Of a DNA stretch of 64,000 bases, positions 58,145 to 64,000 are shown piece by piece. The stretch's first letter is position 1. Each line of letters starts with the position of its first letter. Position numbers and translations under genes: made by a program. This DNA comes from Paraburkholderia sp. BL21I4N1 (GTDB lineage Bacteria > Pseudomonadota > Gammaproteobacteria > Burkholderiales > Burkholderiaceae), in assembly GCF_002973525.1 (NCBI RefSeq), contig NZ_PVEN01000006.1, forward strand, positions 310,001-374,000. Direction: 5' to 3'. The notes under the pieces were generated by a model. That model was not told the DNA's origin and made no database searches. It was given only the letters and a program-made list of their open reading frames with translations.

Positions 58145-60805
58145 TCAGCGCTCGATCTTCGACATGACCGCCGTGGTCGCATCGTAGCGATAACCCTTCT
58201 GCGCCAGTTGCTGGGCCATCGTCGCGCCGATCAGTTTTTGCTGCGTGTCGCGCGATATCAACTCGTGATCCGGCTTGAGCCGCTCCAGTTCCGACGCGAG
58301 CCGTCGCACCAGCACCACTTCTCCGGTGCTGCGCGCGTCGATGAAGATGATCCGCTCGCTCGCAAGACCCAGACGTTGCTTGAGATCTTTGGCATGCGCC
58401 ACCCATTGCTCGGCATTCGCGTGAAGCTCGTCGAAGGCCTTGGTGTGCGCTTTGGCCTGGGCTGCCATTTGACGCTGCAACGCGGCGATTTCCTCGGCGC
58501 TGTCGGTCTCGTCGTCTTTGACGTCTGGCTGCGGGTGGCGCCGATTATGTTTGGCGGCGGCGTGCGGTCGCTCCGCGATGCGCTGCTGAAGTTGCACGGC
58601 ATGCTGCTCGGCGGCGTCCGCGCGTTCCTTCGCGGCAGTGGCTTCGTGCGAAAGGCGCGTCAGTTCGGCGCTCGCGGCGGCCGCCGCCGCAGTCAGCGTG
58701 GCGACATGTTCGCGACTCGCGTCGAGTTCCGCCGACTGCGCCTGACGGCCGTTGTCCAGTTCGGCGAGTTGCTGCCGCGCGTGATCGTGTTCCTGCGTGA
58801 GTCGCGCGATCTCGGCCTCTTTACCGGCGACACGCCCGGTCAGTACTTCATGCGCCTGGCGTTCTTCCTCGAGCGTGGTTTTCGTCGCGGCGAGCGCCGC
58901 GCTTTCCGCCGACACACGCTGCTCCAGTTCCTCGATACGTGCCTCGGCGGCTTGCGCGCGCGACATGGCCGTCGCTGCCTCCTGCGCAGCACGTTCCGCC
59001 TCCGCCGACGTAGCCTGACCGCTGTCGCGCAACATGGCCGCCTGCTGCTGCGCGTGATCGCGTTCCTGCGTGACCCGCGTTATCTCAGCGTCTTTGCTTG
59101 AGACGAGTTCGCTTAATACGTCATACGCCTGGCGTTGTTCTTCGAGCGTGACCTGGGTGGCCTCAAGCGCCGCCGTCTCCGCCGACGCCTGCTGCTCCAA
59201 CTCCTGAATTCGCGCCTCGGCAGCTTGCGCGCGGGACGTGGCCGAAGCCGCGTCGTGCGACCATCGCTGCGCCTCTTCCGACTTCGCCTGACACGCGTCG
59301 TTCAACGTCGCGATCTGCTGCTGCGCGTGATCGCGATCCTGCGTGACGCGCGCGATCTCGGCGTCTTTGCCGGCCACCACCATGATCAACGCCGCGCGAG
59401 CCTGCCGCTCTTCTTCGAGCATCGCATTCGTGGCCGCGAGCGTGGCGCTTTCCACCGACGCCTGCTGCGCCAGTTCCTCGATGCGCGCTTCCGCCGTCTG
59501 CGCACGCGTCGTCGCCGCGGCGGCGTCTAGCGACCACCGGTGCGCCTCTTCCGACTTCGCCCGATACGCCTCATCCGACGTCGCGAACTGCTGCCGCGCG
59601 TGATCGCGGTCCTGCGTGACGTGCGCGATCTCGGCCTCCTTGCCGGCGATCACGGCGATCAGCGCTTCACGCGCCTGGCGCTCCTCTTCAAGGGTCGCGC
59701 GGGTGGTCTCCAGCGCGGCGCTTTCCGCCGACAGACGCTGCTCCAGTTCTTCGATACGCGTCTCCGCGGCTTGCGCACGAGAAGTCGCCACAGCTGCGTT
59801 TTGCGACCAGCGGCTCGCTTCTTCCGATTTCGCCTGACACGCGTCGTCCAGCGTGGCGACCTGCTGCCGCGCGTGGTCGCGTTCCTGTGTGATTTGGGCG
59901 ATCTCAGCGTCTTTGCCCGACACCACCGCGATCAACCCGTCACGTGCCTGACGTTCGTCGTCCAGCGTCGCTTTGGTGGCTTCCAGCGCGGCGCTTTCAA
60001 CCGACGCGCGCTGCTCCAGTTCCTCAATGCGCGCCTCGGCAGTCTGCGCGCGCGACGTGGCCGCCACCGCGTCCTGCGACCACCGGTCCGCCTCGTCCGA
60101 TTTCGCCTGACAGGCCTCGCCCAACGCCGCGATCTGCTGCTGCGCGTGATCGCGTTCCTGCGTGAGCCGCGCTATTTCGTCGTCTTTACCCGCCGCAACC
60201 GCCACCAGCTCTTCACGCGCCAGACGTTCCGCTTCGAGCGTCGTATTGGCGGCTTCGAGGCTCGCGTTGTCCGCCAACGCGCGCTGCTCCAATTCCTCGA
60301 CGCGCGCCTCACCCGCTTCCGCGCGACGGCTTGCCGCCACCAGCTCCGCTCCGAGGCTCAAGGCCGTGTCTTCCGATACCGCCAGCGCACGCGTCTGCGC
60401 GGCGAGCCGCTCGCGCCCCGCTTCGACTTCTTCAATGGCCTTCTGATACTCGGCGAACGCCTCGTCGCGTTCCGACAGCGCGGCGTCGAGATGCTCGCTC
60501 AGCGCGCCGAGGCGCTGGTTGAACGCTTTCTCCGCCTCGTCCTGCGAAGCGGTCCAGATGCGATCCGCGGCGCTCATGATGGTTTCGGCTACCCCGGTCG
60601 GCAAGCCGCTTTGCACCTGCAGGTCCGGCGTGCTGGGCAGGCGCGCTTCGCGCCAGCGTTGCAGCGCCTCGACGATCGCCACCAGCGACCCGCCTTCGAG
60701 TTCTTTCCAGATGGCGACGGGCGAGACGCGTTTGTCTTCGTCGACCATGCGATCGGCGATCGCGGCGACCCGCTCATCGGTGATTGTGTCTACGTCCCTG
60801 GACAT
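58145..60805 (-). CDS. Long coiled-coil protein with KfrA-type N-terminal domain
   Basis: The 886-residue protein starts with a KfrA_N-like DNA-binding domain (residues 1-95: ITDERVAAIADRMVDEDKRVSPVAIWKELEGGS). A coiled coil follows, with six nearly identical units of 91 residues (152-697), and a C-terminal conserved domain (about 790-886). KfrA is a plasmid-borne DNA-binding coiled-coil protein; chromosomal relatives may organise DNA or act as scaffolds. The ATG at 60805 begins at the domain; longer readings add an unrelated 46 residues. It is followed by the TPR-GT gene, 10 bp after. Confidence 0.85.
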   Translation of the reverse strand: MSRDVDTITDERVAAIADRMVDEDKRVSPVAIWKELEGGSLVAIVEALQRWREARLPSTPDLQVQSGLPTGVAETIMSAADRIWTASQDEAEKAFNQRLGALSEHLDAALSERDEAFAEYQKAIEEVEAGRERLAAQTRALAVSEDTALSLGAELVAASRRAEAGEARVEELEQRALADNASLEAANTTLEAERLAREELVAVAAGKDDEIARLTQERDHAQQQIAALGEACQAKSDEADRWSQDAVAATSRAQTAEARIEELEQRASVESAALEATKATLDDERQARDGLIAVVSGKDAEIAQITQERDHARQQVATLDDACQAKSEEASRWSQNAAVATSRAQAAETRIEELEQRLSAESAALETTRATLEEERQAREALIAVIAGKEAEIAHVTQDRDHARQQFATSDEAYRAKSEEAHRWSLDAAAATTRAQTAEARIEELAQQASVESATLAATNAMLEEERQARAALIMVVAGKDAEIARVTQDRDHAQQQIATLNDACQAKSEEAQRWSHDAASATSRAQAAEARIQELEQQASAETAALEATQVTLEEQRQAYDVLSELVSSKDAEITRVTQERDHAQQQAAMLRDSGQATSAEAERAAQEAATAMSRAQAAEARIEELEQRVSAESAALAATKTTLEEERQAHEVLTGRVAGKEAEIARLTQEHDHARQQLAELDNGRQAQSAELDASREHVATLTAAAAAASAELTRLSHEATAAKERADAAEQHAVQLQQRIAERPHAAAKHNRRHPQPDVKDDETDSAEEIAALQRQMAAQAKAHTKAFDELHANAEQWVAHAKDLKQRLGLASERIIFIDARSTGEVVLVRRLASELERLKPDHELISRDTQQKLIGATMAQQLAQKGYRYDATTAVMSKIER
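58715..60352 (-). repeat. Six tandem 273-bp repeats (coding, 91 residues each)
   Basis: The repeats encode residues 152-697 of the coiled-coil protein. Anchors recur at the same place in each unit: ARIEELEQ, KDAEIA, RDHAQQQ, CQAKSEEA. Unit length is 91 residues, exactly 13 heptads, so the heptad register runs through all units. The last unit is followed by a less regular helix. Confidence 0.85.
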
Positions 60806-61030
60806 AAATGCCTCAAAATCAATGTGGCCGGGCGGAAGAGATAAAGTCTCCCATACGTTACTACGTCCCGCCACACTCTCGACGAAAGGAAAATGACAGC
60901 TACCACGCTGTGGGCCGGCGACCGGGTTCGTGCCGTCAGGCACGAGCGCTGCCTTCGACTGGCTGCCGTATCGCGAGCTTTACATTCATCCGCGAATCCG
61001 GCTAGCCGTGTTCGATGACAGGTATCAGGT

Positions 61031-64000
61031 TTATTCGGCCACGCAAGGACGCGCTTCGCGCTGCCGCAATAGCGCTTCGAAACCTTCCACGGGCAGCGGG
61101 CGGCAAAAGTAATAGCCCTGATACGCGTGGCACCCGGCGGCCGCCAGGAAGTCCCGCTGCGCCTCGGTCTCCACGCCCTCGGCGATCACGCCGAGGCCCA
61201 GGCTGTGCGCGAGCGCCACGATGGTTCGGGCGATCACGGCGTCGTTCGGATCGACCAGCACATCCCGCACGAACGAGCGGTCGATCTTCAACTGGTCCAA
61301 CGGCAAGCGCTTCAGATACGAAAGCGACGAATAACCAATGCCGAAATCGTCGAGAGAAAAGACGACGCCTTTCGCCTTGAGCGCCGTCATCTTCTGAATA
61401 ATGTCCTGCACGTTGTCCACCAGCACGCTTTCGGTCAATTCCAGCTTCAGGCGGTGGGGCCTCGCGCCGGTTCGACCGATAATCGCCACGACCTTGTCCA
61501 CGAAGTCCGGTTCGCGGAACTGCTGGGCGCTAACATTGACCGCGATCGTGAGATGCGCCATGTCGGCTTGCCGGGCCCACGCCGCCAGTTGCGTACAGGC
61601 CGCCTCCAGCACCCAACTGCCCAACGCGAGAATCAGCCCGGTTTCTTCCGCCACCGGAATGAAATCGGCCGGCATCACGATACCGCGCTGCGGATGCTGC
61701 CAGCGCACCAGCGCTTCGACGCCGGTGATCCGGTCGGCGTCGATCTGCGCCTCGTAATACAGCAGGAACTGGTTCTCTTCGATCGCCGTGCGCAGCCCCG
61801 CATCCAGCGCGGCCCGCTCCATCACGACTGTCTGCATGTCGGGATCGAAAAGCCGCACGGCATTGCGGCCTCGTTCCTTGGACTTGTACATGGCCAGATC
61901 GGCCTGTTTCAACAGTTCGTCGATCGACGCCTGATGGCCGATGAACACGGTTGCGCCAATGCTCGCGGTGCTACGGTATTCGATTTCGCCGAGCTGATAC
62001 GGACTGCCCAGCACCGCGAGAATCGTCTCGCCGAGGGCTTCGGTCTGTTCGGCAGCCCGCTGCCGTTCTTCATGCAGATTGCCGAGCACCACCACGAATT
62101 CGTCGCCCCCCACTCGCGCCACGGTGTCGGTGTCGCGGACGCTGACGGCGAGACGTTGCGCAACCTGCTGCAGCAGCAGGTCGCCTTTGTCGTGGCCGAG
62201 CGTATCGTTCAACGTCTTGAAGTGATCCAGATCGATGAACAGCAACGCACCGCACGCGTCGCTGCGCGCGCTCGCCGTCATCGCCTGCTTCAGGCGCTCC
62301 AGCAACAAGGTGCGGTTCGGCAAACGGGTCAGTGCGTCGAAGAACGCGAGTTCCTTGATGCGCTCTTCCGCGATCTTGCGTTCGGTAATGTCGTGGTGGG
62401 TGCAGACATAGTGGCTGACAATGCCGTTCTCGCCCATCACGGCGGAGATCGTGAGCCACTTGGGGTAGACCTCGCCGTTCTTGCGGCGGTCCCAGATTTC
62501 TCCCTGCCAGCCGCCGGCGCGATGAATCGTTTCCCACATGGTGCGGAAGAACGCGACGTCGTGACGGTCCGAGCGGAGTACCTGCGGCGTTTTGCCGACG
62601 ATTTCTTCGGCGGTGTAGCCGGTGCACTCGGTGAAGGCTGTGTTCACGCGCAGGATTTTAGCGCCGAAGTCGGTGATCATCATCGGCTCCATCGAGTCGA
62701 ATGCCACCGCCGCGATCCGCAGTTCGGCCTCGGCCTGTTTGCGCTCGGTGATGTCCCGGCCGCTGGTGCGAAAGCCGATGCGATTGCCCCGTGAGTCGCT
62801 GATCGGTACCCACGAGACGGACAGCCAGATCAGCGTGCCGTCCTTGCGAACGCAACGAAATTCGAGGTCGTCGCCGCGAATGCCCCGCAGGCCCTTCTGA
62901 ATTTCAGGCATCACGCGCGTAATATCCGCCGGATGAATTACCGTGCCGGCAAAATCCGGCATCGCCATGCATTCGCCGGCGGTATAGCCGATGTACTCTT
63001 CCACGGACGAATTGATCCAGCGCGGCTTGCTGTCCGGGCCCCACCAGACTTCCCAGTTGACCGTGCAATCGGCGATCGCGCGAAACTTCTCCTCGCTCTC
63101 GCGCAGTTCTCTCGTCATCGACGAAGCGAGCCGCAACGCGCGGCCATGGCCGGTCATCATGAGCCAGGTGAGCAGCGCCAGCAGCAGGCTCAGGCCCGTG
63201 CCGGTGGCGGCGATCTGCAGCGCGGCATTACGGCCGAAACGGGCCTTGAAATCGTCCTGGGCGCTCATCGACAGCGTCCAGTCGTGCCCGCCGACCACCA
63301 GGTATTCATTGGCCGACATGTCGGTGGACAAGTGTCCCGCCGACCCGGGCGTTCTGTGCAGCAGCGCCGCGGGCGACGGCTCGACGCCGTCGTAAATCGC
63401 GATCGAGAGGCCCGGCGGCTGCTCGCCGTACAGACTGGCGACCACGTCGTGCATCCGGAACGATGCATAGACCCAGCCGACCAGATGCGCCCGTCGCTGG
63501 GCGACGGTTTCCTGCGGCTGCCCGCGTGCGTAGACCGGCAGATACATGATGAAGCCGGGGCGCGCATTGGGCTCGGTATCCACCACCAGGCTGACCTTGC
63601 CGGACACGGTGGCCATGCCGGAGTCGCGCGCCTGCTCCATGGCGCGCCGGCGCACCGGGTCGGCCCACGCGTCGAAGCCGGGCGGCATGCGATTCAGGCC
63701 GACCGACGGCGAGCGTTGAATGACGGGCGCGTAATCGTCGCGCGCGCCTTCGGGGAGAATGGCGTAGCCGCGCACGCCCTGGCGACGCATCGCGCCGATG
63801 TGATCGTTCTTTTGCGCCGCCGGCACCCATGCAACCAGACCGATGGCCTGAATACCGGAGAAGTTGGCGTCGAGATTGAGCGTGTCGACATAGTCGCGAA
63901 AGCGCTCGCGGTCCATCTCGCCGCCGGCGGCGAACAGGCTCTGCACGCCGCGCAACAACAGCTCGTACGTGCCCATGCGCTGTTCGATGCGGCTGACGGC
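61031..64000 (-). CDS. CHASE-PAS-GGDEF-EAL cyclic-di-GMP turnover protein, N-terminus truncated by the window
   Basis: At least 989 residues are visible; the frame is open to the window edge. The sequence RIEQRMGTYELLLRGVQSLF is the start of a CHASE extracytoplasmic sensor domain, so a preceding membrane helix must lie outside the window. A membrane helix (ALQIAATGTGLSLLLALLTWLMM) and two PAS/PAC modules follow. The GGDEF domain (GGDEF intact, RDTD inhibitory site five residues before it) and EAL domain (EALVRW, ELTES, DDFGIGYSS) keep all key residues, so both diguanylate cyclase and phosphodiesterase activities are possible. The 225-bp gap 60806-61030 shows nothing distinct. Confidence 0.9.
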   Translation of the reverse strand, partial: AVSRIEQRMGTYELLLRGVQSLFAAGGEMDRERFRDYVDTLNLDANFSGIQAIGLVAWVPAAQKNDHIGAMRRQGVRGYAILPEGARDDYAPVIQRSPSVGLNRMPPGFDAWADPVRRRAMEQARDSGMATVSGKVSLVVDTEPNARPGFIMYLPVYARGQPQETVAQRRAHLVGWVYASFRMHDVVASLYGEQPPGLSIAIYDGVEPSPAALLHRTPGSAGHLSTDMSANEYLVVGGHDWTLSMSAQDDFKARFGRNAALQIAATGTGLSLLLALLTWLMMTGHGRALRLASSMTRELRESEEKFRAIADCTVNWEVWWGPDSKPRWINSSVEEYIGYTAGECMAMPDFAGTVIHPADITRVMPEIQKGLRGIRGDDLEFRCVRKDGTLIWLSVSWVPISDSRGNRIGFRTSGRDITERKQAEAELRIAAVAFDSMEPMMITDFGAKILRVNTAFTECTGYTAEEIVGKTPQVLRSDRHDVAFFRTMWETIHRAGGWQGEIWDRRKNGEVYPKWLTISAVMGENGIVSHYVCTHHDITERKIAEERIKELAFFDALTRLPNRTLLLERLKQAMTASARSDACGALLFIDLDHFKTLNDTLGHDKGDLLLQQVAQRLAVSVRDTDTVARVGGDEFVVVLGNLHEERQRAAEQTEALGETILAVLGSPYQLGEIEYRSTASIGATVFIGHQASIDELLKQADLAMYKSKERGRNAVRLFDPDMQTVVMERAALDAGLRTAIEENQFLLYYEAQIDADRITGVEALVRWQHPQRGIVMPADFIPVAEETGLILALGSWVLEAACTQLAAWARQADMAHLTIAVNVSAQQFREPDFVDKVVAIIGRTGARPHRLKLELTESVLVDNVQDIIQKMTALKAKGVVFSLDDFGIGYSSLSYLKRLPLDQLKIDRSFVRDVLVDPNDAVIARTIVALAHSLGLGVIAEGVETEAQRDFLAAAGCHAYQGYYFCRPLPVEGFEALLRQREARPCVAE

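Noticed and set aside
1..64000. tRNA, rRNA, CRISPR arrays, insertion sequences or prophage genes
   Set aside because: I found no cloverleaf-like gene, no regularly spaced repeats with spacers, no transposase or integrase frame and no phage structural gene.

Overview
The window is high-GC DNA with densely packed genes and strong N-terminal family matches to Burkholderiaceae proteins. Gene content (ring-degradation cluster, stressosome, chaperone-usher fimbriae, copper genes, KfrA-type coiled coil protein) suggests a Paraburkholderia-like soil or plant-associated betaproteobacterium. I see no rRNA, tRNA, CRISPR or insertion sequence. The window looks chromosomal, and both ends cut a gene.

Positions 1-20500 hold a catabolic cluster. 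On the minus strand, from 13776 down to 1, lie an LLM flavin oxidoreductase; an HsaA-like hydroxylase with its HsaB-like flavin reductase between two 3-ketosteroid-dehydrogenase-like flavoproteins; an SDR; a KshB-like ferredoxin reductase; a FadD3-like CoA ligase; an HsaC/BphC-like extradiol dioxygenase; IpdA- and IpdB-like subunits; and an enoyl-CoA hydratase. On the plus strand are an HSL-type esterase, a second enoyl-CoA hydratase, a RibB protein with a degenerate RibA domain, and an SDR. Between the arms are a small VOC protein and a LuxR-type regulator of TeiR-like size. The set suggests breakdown of a steroid-like or other fused alicyclic/aromatic ring compound. The main discovery is a family of six near-identical 18-bp dyads (consensus TAGTCCNNNNRGACGATG), one upstream of each transcription unit and always in the same orientation to the gene. 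They probably define the regulon of the LuxR protein and add a small membrane protein (20041-20331) to it.

Positions 20591-31128 hold an amidase, a YadGH-like ABC exporter, and a stressosome module (RsbR-RsbS-RsbT-RsbX-like) with two histidine kinases joined by stop/start overlaps. No sigma factor or anti-sigma partner lies nearby, so output probably runs through the kinases. The first kinase carries a degenerate RsbT-like domain. A secreted Gly-rich protein follows.

Positions 31274-43441 are mixed: a tannase-family esterase overlapping an OpgC-like membrane acyltransferase, an acyltransferase-3 protein, a TauE/SafE permease, an accessory FtsH paralogue, an AraC regulator convergent with an MHS-type MFS transporter, and an orphan ABC ATPase.

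Positions 43508-48619 are a chaperone-usher fimbrial operon (pilin, chaperone, usher, tip protein). Positions 48924-50000 are a universal stress protein and two small proteins. Positions 50178-54589 are a copper locus: a minus-strand operon for a His/Cys-rich protein, a small periplasmic protein, a TolC-like lipoprotein and a multicopper oxidase, divergent from a plus-strand CopZ-like chaperone behind a near-perfect CueR-type promoter, followed by a DUF305 protein. The window ends with an alpha/beta hydrolase divergent from a LysR regulator, a TPR glycosyltransferase-like protein, a coiled-coil protein with six exact 91-residue repeats, and a CHASE-PAS-GGDEF-EAL protein whose start lies beyond the window.
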